NCBI GenBank assembly: GCA_001931875.2
Contig: MSJH02000810.1
Coordinates: 970,424-1,034,423 of the forward strand
Reading direction: 5' to 3'
Length of the DNA: 64,000 bases
From: Byssochlamys sp. IMV 00236
Taxonomy: Eukaryota > Ascomycota > Eurotiomycetes > Eurotiales > Thermoascaceae
Translations under genes and position numbers: made by a program
In this document: positions 45,701 through 57,558 of the stretch, piece after piece
How positions within the stretch are numbered: the first letter of the stretch is position 1
Layout: each line of letters starts with the position of its first letter
The notes under the pieces: model-generated
What the model was told of the DNA's origin: nothing
What the model saw: only the letters and a program-made list of their open reading frames with translations
Databases searched by the model: none

Positions 45701-48700
45701 AGTGACGCTACTCTAGAGAGCACAGTGCATACTCTAAGTCACATCTGGCAACAAATGGAGGGTAGATATGCTTAGACAGGGAGCTAACTGGGCGCCATAA
45801 CCGCCACAGCATGTGGCGTAGACGAGGCATGTTACGCTGGTATCCAGCAGGGAAGGAGCATTGGCACAAACGGACTTTTTCTGACTCTGGTACAGCAGTG
45901 TGTTCTTATTACTACTATGTACTATACTCTAGCTCCCTGCTCGAATCTAAATCTGGCATCCTCTGTCAGTCTGACGGGACGACAAAAATGGATGCCGCGT
46001 GACTCTCATCGCTTACGCAACAACACCACCAACAACCAACACTTCTTTCATACGCTGGTCTCTCTTCGAATTTGGATACTTGGCCAACCAGCACTGAGAG
46101 TCACTTGAACACGTTCGATTGGAGGCCTCGTTTGTCAACTAGAGTCTACTCTGCGACGGACCGGGCCCAAGACATCGCGGTCAATGTACAGTACAACGGT
46201 GGAGCCGATTGGGCCAAGCGTCAAAAGCCCGTCACTACTACCTACTACTTCGAACGTTTTGCCTGCCATCATAACACGCTTGTGCCTTCGTCATTAATGG
46301 GCTGCACTATAGGAATACCCGCCCCTCATAGCGGATTACAGTCATTCCCGGTCTCCTGCGCGGTGATGCTAGGGAGTTTGACATCTGAAAGCTGCTTGGC
46401 TACGGCTGTGATTCACTTCTTCAATGCCGACTTGGACGCTAATGCACCAGGCCATTTGGGGGCGGGCACAGATCAGTCTGGAAAAGCGCTCTTGACTTTG
46501 GCGTGGTCCCAGGACTGCAGCACTGGGACTCTAGGGCACTCCACACGTTCCCCGATGGGCCCGCGGATGATAGAGGCCGTCCTGCACAAAACGTTAGATC
46601 ACACTCGGGCTCCTTCGTCAATTTTTAACGCGCAGCCAATCCACTGCCGTGGCGGCCACGAGACGGCGACACGAAGCCACCGATGATTCTTTGCACACCC
46701 GCTTGAGGGACCCCCAGGTCCCCGTGGATTCGCGTCTAGCCCTGTGGCATCGTCTTTCGCTATTGGGATTGACGCCAGTCGGCAATTCTGAACCCATCAA
46801 TCAAACGACCATGGCCGTTATGCTTCATTCACTCCCCACTTTATATTTTCCTTGTCGTACCATCGGGCTTTAGAAATATGCTCTGTCGCATCGAGGTTTG
46901 CCAGTCACTTCTAGTAGCTGAATCGAACAATCGAGGCCGGAAAAGAAAAAGCGTCATTCCATTGTGTCGGCTGCCAGCTCGAATTGAGGATTGATGTCGT
47001 GACCAATTTCCATAGAAAATAATGACTCAAGATCTGTGTCCGGATGATCTGCAAAGGCGCTATCCGTGGATAATCAACCCTAAGATCTATCCTAACTGCC
47101 GACTTTCTTTCAGATATGTTCCTCGGTTGGGGCTCCATTATTGAGACTACGACGATACGGCGCCTGTTCTGCCCTCACCGCCTAGACCATTGTCAGGCAG
47201 TACTCGTACTCTACCATTTTGATCTCCAAGGATGCCAGGTACGTTTTAGATCCTCACCGACCCAACTTTTGTTCTGAATTTTCTTCTTTTTTTCCCCTTT
47301 TTATTGGAAAGCAGTCCGGATCCGCGAAGCTCGTTGCCATAGTCGATTAAAGTTCACTGATTCCATGGCTCTTAGCAGTTCCCTTTTTTCCGTCTTTTCA
47401 AGCCATTTCCTCAGCTTTCAGCTCCCAGCTCCCTTGCACTCGCCACACGATTCACCCAACGAACAGGTAACTTCCGGTTGCACCAATCACCATTTCTACA
47501 ACCACGGTTCGGAGCGTTCCCTGCCCGTAACGGGGCAGCGGTCCGCGTAGTCGTCTTCAGCTCTCTCCGAACCGCCTCCGTTCGCGCCAGCGGAAAGATC
47601 CAGCGGGCCGGATCCTGACCTGCAACAGTTTTTCGCCTATGCCCCACATGGACAAGGCGAAAGATGACATGCAGCGATCCTGAATCGCTATCTATGTGCG
47701 GTACCATAATATCCAAGCCCGCCATGGAAGCCGGGATTATACCCAAGCATCTCTGCATCCTGCAAGGACGGCCCGTTTCTGGCTTATTTTCTAAACTCGT
47801 CGCCAGCGGGGTACAGATCGCATCCACCTGTTTCTTGTTTCATACCACGCTAACCGAGTGTTCTCACCATCACCATCATCGCTAAGCGACCGTGACACTG
47901 CGGAATTCCTTCAGCGTAGGAGACGACAGCACGCCTGATATCCATCCATAAGCTGGACTGTACGCGCGTCTGATGGATTTCCCCGTCTGTCTTCTGTGGC
48001 CTGTACCTTGTATGTCATACGGCCCCTGTCATTATTATTGTCTACTTAATAGTGAAAAGACTTCAATGCAGGGGCCAGGCACTTTGGTCTCTCTACATAC
48101 CACTACTGGTATATCTCCTGTAGATCTGGTCTACCAGAACAACGCACCAGTGCTACAGAGGAACCTTTGGTGCCGTTACGATCATCTTCAATCCCTAGAC
48201 TGCTTAGAGGAGTCTTGATGTAATGGAATCGTCCTGACATCGATATCAAGATGTCTTACCACAGCAACACGGGATTGGGGAGGTATTGTTCTACTAGCAG
48301 AGTCTTATAAGACCTAGTAGTAGTAACTACTACTCCTGCAGACAGCTATGAGAGGGCCGTGCGATGCTAAAATCTATCATCCGTTGCTGCTTACTCCTCG
48401 GGGGGCCGAAACATGGTTACACTATCTAACTACCCACTAAACGGGTAGATGCTTGTGCACAACTGACCGACCTCAATCGTGCCGAGGTGAGAGACCGCAA
48501 GAGAGCGCTGAGTCGCTGACGGGTCTGAACAGCGTCTAGATTCCTACGTGAGATGCCGCGGCATAGATACAGAAGCAGTCAGACTATGCTAGAAAGAGGC
48601 TTGCTCTCCGCACCCTGTACCTCTGGCTCCATGGTCAAGACTCAATAGTCGCTGAGAACGCCAATGCGTCCCGGGCGGCAGTCTGCGGCCACGCGGGCAC

Positions 48701-50200
48701 TACCGCGCTCTATGCAGCGAGCCGGACCCGGCTGAAGACTGCTCCCCTGGCTGCAGAAAAAACTCAAGCGGCAGGGACATACGGGAAATGGAGAAGCGCC
48801 CCAGCTTAGGGACCGCTAGCACCTACCGACCCGTTTTTACCCTTGTGCTTTTTCTTTCTTTTTTTCTCCTCCCTCGCTTGCTTGCATCGTGACGCTGCTG
48901 TTGTATCCAAGCTCTGTCCAGAGAGGCTCCAGAGACTCGAGCGGTTGTCAGCCACCAAGTTGCCAGGAGAAAGGGCATGTAGAAGAATGTGACCCGGGGG
49001 AGCAGGCGTCAAGCTACCAGAGAAAGAGAAGGGAAAAGAAAACGGCGGGAGACAGCACTCCGGAGTTTGGTACACTATATGACGGCCAGAGAATTGGAGA
49101 ATGTCGCTGGGACCTATAATCGGCCTTGAGCATGATTCCGTGGTTCGCTTTCCCGTAGTGCTTCCAACGGGCAACAGGAAGACTGGAGAGCGTCAGACAG
49201 ACCACAAGCAAAAAGCCCCCTCCCCCCCTCTCCCAAGAAAAAGCGCGTCGAGTCACTGCAGGAACATGTGCACCAGCGTAAGCCGTCATCAGGTAGGGAC
49301 ACAGGTAATATTGGTACCCATTATAGAGGAGAGAGACTGGAACGACGCCCGGGCGCACACCGCAACACCGCAGGAAGAGTGACGTAGATATTTAATTTTT
49401 TCCGGCTTTCTCAGGATGAAAAAGAGTGAGTGACGACCAGGCAATCAGAGTCATCATCTGGAGCGTTATTATAGCCTCAAATACCCAAATTTTCTGCATC
49501 CATGGTTTGCGTCCCTCTCTCGCGGGCCGTGGCCCCTCCTGGAGGGTAGACGGACGAGACCGTGGGCCCCCCAGAAGATGTCTGGTTCAGTTGGTCGAAG
49601 CCAGCTGGTCACCTTCCTGGTCTTTATAACAACAATATGCTCGCCCATCCTTGCATGCCGGGCCCCTGTCTTTGCCGCTCTCACCGCCTCTGCAGCCATC
49701 TGACCACCGCCGCGTCGTCCGAGCACCGCTTCTCCGTGCGTTCGTTGTCTTGCCTCGTTTGGGTTTGTACTCGTGAGACTAGCATCCAAATCTTGAGGCG
49801 TCTAGGCCTCTGCTACTGGCGCTGACCACACGGCGTCCCGTTTCAGGTGAGGACTCTACTTCTCTTTTTGTCTTTGGCACTTGCTTCTCTCCAGGCCTGA
49901 GCTGAGGAGGAAGGGGGGGAGGGTGAGTGAGGGAGGGACTGAGAGAGAGAGAGAGGCATGTGGACGGGGACATACGAGGGTATGGGGATGCGATACAGGG
50001 TACGCGGGTCGGGACGGTACGGTATCGATACCGAGATGCATCAGTACGCTGGCCATACGGGGACATCTGGTACCGTTACGGGTGCAGCAGTCTCGAGGAC
50101 TAGAGTACGACGGTACTAAGATACCCGATACCCACAGGCTAACCCACCTGTCGGGGCCAGCCCTGTCACGGGGCGTACGGGCAACCCGTTACGGACCCGT
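42745..50200. other. Gene-poor region, right part
   Basis: About 7.5 kb with ordinary base composition yet no frame resembling a known protein. Candidate frames (43882-44268, 45207-45536, 46072-46686) lack domain signatures, and the last begins with TTG rather than ATG. A tRNA-like T-arm hairpin near 43153-43170 lacks the rest of a tRNA. A short CAT repeat lies at 47864-47881. I see neither RIP-like AT enrichment nor recognisable transposon proteins. Confidence 0.5.
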
Positions 50201-51937
50201 ACCTGCAACCTCTTGACTGCTCTTGACTGTCTTGTCTTGTCGTGTCTCTGTCTGTCTCTGTCTCTGTCTATCTCGCGCTTTTCCCCCTCTCTCTCGCCTG
50301 CTGGTTCTTGTTCTCCCTTTTTTTCGCCATCCGGCCCTCCCCAAACGGCGCCCAACCCGAAGCGTCTCCAGCTGATCCCCCCCATGGAACCGTGATCCAT
50401 CCCAAGGGCCCCCGTCCATGTCCATGGGTCGTTTGGCGTCGTCTGGCAACACAGACCGTTCCTTTTCGACTTCGCATCGACCCCCCTTAATGACCGGATT
50501 CCCTCTTTCCCACCCACTCATCTCCATCCTGCCCACGATTCCTATCCTATGATTCTTACCCTTCCTATCCTAGCAGGATTCCCACCCTCGTCTTCCCGCC
50601 TTCCGCTTTCCGCCAGCCGTGGACCCTTGCCCTGTGTCGCGCGTGTGCGATCCTGTCCACCTCCGAACCTAGAACGGGACCCATTCTTTCTTTTTTTTTT
50701 TTTCCCTGGCTGCAAACAGGGCTCCGGTTTTTACCTCTTTCAGCTGTTCCTGCCAGACACCGTCCGTCTTCGTGAGTGTGCCCTGTCAGCCAACGAGAGG
50801 CTCTCGTTGGCACTTCGTTTCTTTCCCTATTCCTGAGGACGTCGCCGCCCAAAGCGTTGATTTTATTATATGATAATTCTTTTTTTTTTTTTGTTTTTTT
50901 TTGTTTTTCCCCGTTTCTGCCCATTGCCCAACAATTCCCTCACTAGTTCTCTCCTTTTCTGGAAAAGGTAAAAAAAAAAAAAGAAAGGCAAAGGACGAAA
51001 AGACGAGAAAAAAACAACTCAACTGCTAATTGCTCTTTTCTCGGGGGAGGTTTCCTGTTGTTGGTTGGGGGGAAGCAGCAGAAGAAAAAAGAACCAAAAG
51101 AAAAAGCAGAAAGAAACAAACAGAAACAGAAACCACATAGTTTCCCGACTTTGCTTCTTCAAATCAGACCAGAAAACAAAACAAAAAAGCCATCAATCCA
51201 AAGAGGTTGAAACTGCACTTACCCCAAAATCCTCCCTGCGCCACCATCCACACACTTTTGCTGGTTCCCCTCTCTCTCTCTCTCTCTCACACACACTTAC
51301 TCACTTACTACTCTACTACTCTCTTACTCTGTTCTTCTCTCGTCTTCTCTCTTTTTTCCCCCCCTTCTCTCTCTCTCTAGGCGGGTTTGGTGCCACTCAG
51401 GCCTCCTGGGATTGCCCCGTCTTGGTGCTTTGATCTATACTGACGCCCGTATGCGCTACTGCCCAGGGCCTGGGAACTATTGCTCTGACTATCCCCGCTG
51501 TGGCCGCTTGCCGGAGACGCAAGTCTTGCCGTCCGAATCCACTCTGGTTTAGTTATTATTTCTGGTCTTTTCCGCCCAGCCCTCACGTCATATCGCCGAG
51601 GCACCCGTCGTTGTTCGTTTTCTGAGCTGTGTCTTGTTCGCCTCCGTTCGATCGGTCGAGTTAGACCAGCTTTCGGTTCCATCGCCCACGAGGCTATGCT
51701 AGCCTTGCAAATCACCCGACGGGAGCTGGAAAAGAATCTGATTAGGTGATAATACCGTGTGTTTGGCCTCCTGCGACCCCCGGTCAGCATTCCTTGCCTG
51801 TTGCTTGGACGGGTACGGCTCGCGCACTCACATCATCCTGCATCTTTCCCGTTCCTCTCTCTTTTTTTTTCCCCCTTCTCTTCTCCTCCTCTCTTTTCCA
51901 TTCCTCAGCCAGGCGTCACGCGGCCACCAAACCCCCA
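50201..51937 (+). promoter_or_regulatory. Pyrimidine-rich promoter/long leader of the zinc-cluster gene, with upstream ATGs
   Basis: This stretch has many C/T tracts (for example 51265-51300 with a CT run followed by CACACA, and 51350-51380), T-runs at 50688-50703 and 50880-50910 and an A-run near 50969-50980. Several ATGs precede the main start, among them frames at 50549-50836 (95 codons), 51451-51552 (33 codons) and 51696-51749 (17 codons). Such long leaders with upstream frames are known for fungal developmental regulators; whether transcription begins this far upstream is not shown by the sequence. Confidence 0.5.
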
Positions 51938-53526
51938 ATGTCCAACGAGTACCCGGACCCCAATCGACAGGGACAGTATCCACCGCAACAGTGGAACACC
52001 AGTCAGCCCGACGAGAACCCACCGTATTCTTCGTCTGCCCAGTACTCCGTAAGTATACTTACATACATACAATATTAATACACAACCACCCCTCTCTCCG
52101 CCTTTTGGCTTTTTTTATCTTTTGCTTCCCCCCTCTTCTTCTTCTTCCTCTTACCTTTGACCTTTGGATCTCGCCTTTCTTTCTGATCACCTGTCTGCTC
52201 CCTCGATCGATCTCTCCATCCATCCATTCAATCCATCACTCTCTCATCAACGTCACTTGCTGCTGGGTGGCATCGCATCTAATCTGACCGCATATATGTT
52301 TCCAGTACTCCTCCTCGCCATATCATCCTCCTCCCACCTCTGAGCAGGAACGTCCTGGTGCTCAAGCGTATCAGTACCCTCCGCCGCCCTCGTATCCGCC
52401 ACCTCCCAACATGGCCGCCATCCATCCCCAGATGCAGGGCCCCCAAGATCCATATCGTCTGCCTCCCCCGCCGGGCGCATATCAACGGCCTCCCGATATG
52501 TACGCCCAGCCTCCACCGCCACCCCAGCTGGTCTACCAAGCCGCTGCCCCGAGACAACGAACTGCGATCGCGTGTCGATACTGTAGGAGAAGGAAGGTAT
52601 GTAGATCGAAAAGAGTCGCGGCCGCAAAGATCCCCGGCACAATTGGAGGCTAAGTCGTTCTCGTCGTGTCACAGATCCGTTGCTCGGGATTCGAAAGCTC
52701 GCAGGATGGACGCTGTAGCAACTGCATTCGTTTCAACCAGGAGTGCATGTTCACTCCGGTCTCGTCGCAAGCCCAAGCCTTCGTACCTGCCCACGCTGCC
52801 TACCCACACCTGCGAAATCAAACCCAGAGAGGGGCTGGTCGAGGATACCCGGGAGATGGAGTGATGCTCTACGGAGCCCACGGGCAGCCGCTTCCACCAC
52901 AGCAGCAACCTCAGCCCGATACCACACTGCCTCCTCCGCAGGGACTATATCAGCAGCCGTATGGTCGTCCGCCACACCTGGATGACCGCTCCGCGCCGCC
53001 CCCCCTCACGCATGCTCTGCCGCAAGATCAGGTGAGTCCCCGATGCCTTCGTACTGACGAGCCAATTCCCTCGCGCACCGGTTCCCAATTCTTACCATTT
53101 TCGCAGAGACCGCCAATCGGCCGTCGCAGCTCTGGCTCTGGCTTCGAGTATCCCGATCCTACGAATCTCGCGCCTGTGTCTCCGGCCGTGTCGACGCCGG
53201 GCTACCAGTCCAGCCCGTACTATCCAGCACCACCCCATGATCGCAGGGCCTCTCCTCAGTCAGCATATGCCTATGATAGCCGCCACTCTGCTTCACCCCA
53301 TAGCTCTCCTTATCCGCCCATACATCCTGGTGCTCACCCGATCGCTCCTCCAACAGAATCCAACATGACCCCGCCTCCGAGCTCGACTCCCGGTGGATCT
53401 GCCAGCTCAAGAGGGGGTCTCAACGTACGTGATATGTTGAATCCTGGTGACCAGAGTCAAGGCGGTCGTTCGAGCACCGATAGTGATATGCTCAACGCTC
53501 TGAACCGCCGCGGCTTGAACCAGTAA
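51938..53526 (+). CDS. Zn(II)2Cys6 transcription factor, small and proline-rich
   Basis: Four exons, 51938-52048, 52306-52596, 52675-53031 and 53107-53526, encode 392 residues. The N-terminal 120 residues are Pro/Gln/Tyr-rich. The binuclear zinc cluster is complete at residues 127-158: Cys127-x2-Cys130-x6-Cys137-x10-Cys148-x2-Cys151-x6-Cys158, split by intron 2 straight after CRYCRRRK. The rest is Pro/Ser/Gln-rich, ending GGLNVRDMLNPGDQ and LNALNRRGLNQ. There is no fungal-specific transcription factor middle homology region, so this is one of the short zinc-cluster proteins; its targets are unknown. Intron 3 is 75 nt, a multiple of three without a stop, so retention would simply add 25 residues. 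Start at 51938 is the first ATG in frame with the conserved N-terminus. Confidence 0.87.
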
Positions 53527-55840
53527 ACTCACCATCTGCCAATATCCTGAGCCTGTGCGAAAAGACCAAAGAAACCGGAGAAATAGGGACGGCTTGGGAC
53601 TTGGTGGAATCATTAGCGGTGGAGAAGTTGATTTGGGGACCCGATACCCGCCATAGAGGGATTACAGATGTGAATCTCGTTCTTTGGTCCTCGCTATCAG
53701 CCTGGGGGCTGTCACTGTGCTGGTCACAAGATGTCTCAGGAGGTTAGTGGGAGGGGTAGCGGGTGTTTTAACGTCTTTTTTTTTTCTCTGTTCTTCCACG
53801 AGACAGAGATCTTGTGCTTTGTGCAGTTGATTATACTGGCAATGCTGATGAGATCCCGCCATGTTCTTTCGACTGGAAGTTGGCGAGATTGCCATTATTG
53901 CGTGAGGTAGCAACAATAAGCGCCAAAGCGGGGGAAATCAGCGACGAAATCACATGATTTACATGACCATGCCACGAATTCGAGGCGCCTACCTTTGACA
54001 AAAAAAAAGAAAAAAAAAGTTTCGGAGATCACTGGAGAGGAGCTCCAATTATGCCGGAAGGGAGCTGGAGCTTCCGACTCATTCTCCCTGGCTCCGGGAC
54101 GGAAGAAACGAGACCATGTTAACCGACCTGATACGAAGCTACGGGAAACACAGACGAACTGCACGAATTGGCTTGTGGATGGGTAGGGTGGTTGTTGGAT
54201 GGGCCGAGGCCTGAGGATCTCGATCTCACCAGCAATGTCGCACTCCTTGTCCCGCCGGCCCACATGCAAGGATTTCCATTTTCTGCGTCTCTTACCCGTC
54301 CCTATTTCTGCTCTAGTATTTCTTTGCTGTTTAGCTCTTTTTCTTCTTGTTTTCTTTTTTCTCCTCTAAGATCATTGAGAACGCAACACTATAAACTACC
54401 CAGGGGCGACCCGCTAATACAGTTCTGTTCATTTTGCGATTTCGTTGCGGTTGATGAACCCTAGAGTCCCCGTTACACGCTATCTGCGTGGTTCGTGGGC
54501 AATACCTCATCTTCTGAGACCACCTGGATTCTCGGATGGCGTCGTTTGTCCCCGAAGATATATGCGGTGGCTCTGGAACCGTCGTGTTTCAGGGATGATG
54601 CTTTTTTTTGTGTGTGCTTTTTGGGAGGCTTCTTGACCAGTGTTTTCGGATGGCATGACGCGACTCAGTCGCCATGGAAGTGTTTTGCATCAGCAATATA
54701 GATGCATGCGAATTGGGATTGGCATTAGGAGGGCATGGCATAAAAGTGGGCTTGTGACAATCGATCTGTGGCTGGACTGGTTTGTGCTATGACGAGACTG
54801 GTTGAGACCGAGTCTGGTCGCTGTTCCAAACTACTTTTCCCAGATCGATGGTCAGGGATTTTCTTAGGTTCTATGATCGCACGTTTTGTCTCTTCTTCTT
54901 GATTGCATGTCTTATGTCTTATCTTTATGCCGTTTATTCTTTGGGTGGCTATCTGTCAAAATTTGATGATCCTCCGCGATATGGTCGTCTATTCCGGAGT
55001 TGACTTGACCGCATGGGAGGACTTCTGCAAGGGAAAACTTTGAAAAGCAAAGGCATTTATTGACCGCGAGTTTTATATCTGGGAGGCTGTCTGAACAAAT
55101 TCTATCTGTTTTCTGTTTTTTACATCATCATCCATGCTACTTACTACCATACCACGCGTCTTCTGGCACTGCGCCTTTCTTTTTACCTTTTCCAATATTT
55201 AACCTTGACTCTCGGCTTGCCTTCTGTTTCTTGTCTACTCGAGCGCGATGTTGGCGTCCCTTTGCCATTCTGACTGCTCCGGAAGAACGGGGCCCAGACT
55301 CGAATCTCTGCTTCTTGAGAACGCCCGCTGGAGACCCTTTTCCTACGCATTTGCTCTGTGCCAGGTCACAACAAGTACGCTTTTGGTCGTTCCTCCGGGA
55401 AAGCGGGATGGTTGTAAGTGTGTTGGGCCGGCGCGCTGCGAAGTTGTATTCGTTGCTGTACTATACGAAAGACAAGCCTAGCGCAACCAGTGGGGAGAAG
55501 AAGACGATTCATAACCACCATTCCTTCTCGTTTGTCCTGGGGAGGCTTCCCGCGAGGCCCATGCTACCCAAGCCACGGGTGGAGAGAAAGTAGATAACCT
55601 AGTCGATTGCGGGAAGTATGTCCGGACGTGTCCCATCAGACCGGCGGGGTTCTAGATGAACGCAACCGGAGTACACTTGCCAAAACTTTCCTCGATGAGA
55701 TGAGATCTAACTTTGCAAGAGAGCCTCGATCACTCTTCTATCCATCTTTGTTGAAAGTGTATTAGCAGTTGCGGCCATTGTTATTGGAATTTCCTCCGAC
55801 GCTTTGAAGACACGCCACAACCGGGTCTTACGAGTTAATT
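53527..55840. other. Downstream region of the zinc-cluster gene, no gene recognised
   Basis: About 2.3 kb. An open frame at 55060-55593 begins with TTG and has no recognisable domain. The region is the last stretch of ordinary base composition before the AT-rich block. Confidence 0.5.
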
Positions 55841-56340
55841 AGTTGGTAGGTGAGGTTAGTTATGGTACTCGCCATCACCTCCGTAGTTAATACTAGGTAG
55901 TAAACCAAACCCCCAAGAGAGGACAAGACAGGGCATGTCACTATAGGACAGGGATAGGGTAACTGATAACTGATAACTAATAAGTAAAAGGGGCAAGAAG
56001 GCAACCACTAACACACTAAGTAGTTAGTTAAACGCCTAGCTAGCCACTCTTTAAGTAATCTAAGTAAATGTTTTAAACTTAAGCGCGAAGCGCGTCAGGC
56101 CAATCAGATCTGCTCAGATGAGCTCTACGTTAATGCAATATAACCAACTGTGCAGAAAGCTGTGGGGATTTAAGGCCTCTTATTGGCTGAGAGTAAATGC
56201 CAAGTCGGTACAGTTGCGCATAATAACCATCTGTGAGAACATCAAAACCTCCTGGACCCGCTAACTTTCAGGTCCTCTTATTGGCTATGCCAAGCCGGTA
56301 CGGTTACGCACAACGACCATAAGTGCAAATATCAAAATTC
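55841..56340. other. Transition zone into the AT-rich block
   Basis: The sequence is increasingly rich in TAGTTA/TAACTA-like words (55840-56080), as expected from mild RIP-type mutation. It ends in a two-copy direct repeat (separate entry). No gene seen. Confidence 0.5.
56176..56340. repeat. Two-copy direct repeat with 98-bp period
   Basis: The word CCTCTTATTGGCT occurs at 56176 and 56274. In both copies it is followed by TGCCAAG, CGGTAC, a TTGCGCA/TTACGCA pair, CGACCAT-like and ATCAAAA. Copies differ by substitutions and a short gap (GAGAGTAAA only in the first). Confidence 0.8.
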
Positions 56341-56480
56341 TGAAGCTTAAAGCGAATACTAAGGCATATTACTACTACAATACTAAAATTATAAGTATTA
56401 TATAGGTCTTAAGGCTAATTGCTTTAAAGCATAGAATAAAGGGATTTTTTTAATCATATAACTACTTAATTTACTCACAG

Positions 56481-56520
56481 GATTTAGGTTTAGGGCCCCC
56501 GGGGGCCCTAAACCTGAATC
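56481..56520. repeat. 40-bp near-perfect palindrome with GC-rich centre
   Basis: Left arm GATTTAGGTTTAGGGCCCCC (56481-56500) is the reverse complement of the right arm except for one T-for-C at 56485. The central 30 bp (56486-56515) are perfectly palindromic. There is no loop. It borders the left LTR. Confidence 0.9.
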
Positions 56521-56533
56521 GTTTCATATCTAA

Positions 56534-56964
56534 TATTATGCCCCTAGCTCCTCGCTAGGGCATAAGCTCGCAGGACTGCAGCGAAGCCCCGAATCTAAAT
56601 GTAATACTAAGGTAATTAGTTAACCCCGCTCTCCCTGCTTTTAGGATTTATATAAGATAAAGCCGGGAAGTGCTTAAGATTTAGAATATAAATAGGCTCT
56701 AAATTGCTGTTTTACTAGAAGCTAATAATCTATTCTAATATAATATATACTTTACTATTTCTTTATTTATATAAACTTTTTACTACTAGAATCCTTTAGT
56801 ATAAACTCTTCTCTATACCAGTTAGACCCTTTATTATAATAGTTAATCCTTTATCTTATTAATAGACCCTTTTCTAAGCTAAGTATATAAAACTACTATT
56901 TCTCTTATTATAATTATAGGCAGAGTAATTTATTAATAATCTTTAAGAACTCCTATTCCTTATA
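56534..56964 (+). mobile_element. LTR copy 1 (RIP-mutated), probable 5' LTR of the chromovirus
   Basis: This 431-bp stretch aligns end to end with the LTR at 57122-57553; the differences are almost all C to T or G to A in copy 1 (for example TGTCATG has become TATTATG, and the final TTACA is TTATA). The first 70 bp are less changed than the rest. It has no matching flanking duplication (TCTAA on the left, GTTTA on the right), consistent with it being one LTR of a larger element whose internal part follows directly. Confidence 0.8.
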
Positions 56965-57116
56965 GTTTAAATTGCTTAACTTAATAATATAAGTAGTTAT
57001 ACTAATATACCCTATAACTTAAGAAATAAGAGTCTTAGCTCTTAGCCTATAGTATATACTCTAAAGGGTTTAGAGATTATTAAACCTAGCTTATAATAAC
57101 TAATTGCTAAAGTTAG

Positions 57117-57558
57117 CTTATTGTCATGCCCCTAGCTCCCCGCTAGGGCATGAGCTCGCAGGACTGCAGCGAAGCCCCGAATCTGAACGTGATACCGAGG
57201 TAATCAGTCAAACCCCACTCTCCCCGCTTTCAGGATTCATATGAGACGAAGCTGGGAAGTGCTTGAGATTTAGAATATAAATAGGCTCCAGATCGCTGTC
57301 TTACTAGAAGCCAGCGATCCGTTCTAATATAACATATACCCTACTATTTCCTTACTCGTATAGACTCTTTACTACTAGAACCCTCCGGCGTAGACCCTTT
57401 GTTACATTAGTTAGACCCTTTATTACAACAGTTAACCCTTCGTCTCACCAGTAGACCCTTCTCCGAGCCAGGTGCGCAAAGCTGCTACCCCTCTCGCTAT
57501 AATCGCTGGCGGAGTAATTCGTCAGCAACCTCCAGGAACCCCCGTTCCTTACACTTAT
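57117..57558 (+). mobile_element. Solo LTR with 5-bp target duplication, nested in the older element
   Basis: A 432-bp LTR (57122-57553), starting TGTCATGCCCC and ending TTACA, is bordered by CTTAT at 57117-57121 and again at 57554-57558. TG...CA ends plus a 5-bp duplication are typical of Ty3/Gypsy insertions. It belongs to the same family as LTR copy 1 but is far less AT-rich than the DNA on both sides. The sharp change in composition at both borders and the duplication show that it inserted into already degraded sequence, and later lost its internal part by LTR-LTR recombination. Confidence 0.9.

Noticed and set aside
46072..46686. 204-codon open frame
   Set aside because: It starts with TTG, has no domain or intron signals and lies in a region of scattered random frames.
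51757..52287. 176-codon frame overlapping the zinc-cluster gene start
   Set aside because: It runs through intron 1 in another frame; the spliced zinc-cluster model explains the region.
55060..55593. 177-codon open frame near the AT-rich block
   Set aside because: It starts with TTG, has no recognisable domain and has low-complexity composition.
56534..57553. LTR copies 1 and 2 as the two ends of a single small element
   Set aside because: Only about 157 bp separate them, copy 2 has its own exact CTTAT duplication, and the two differ strongly in mutation level; nesting explains all of this.
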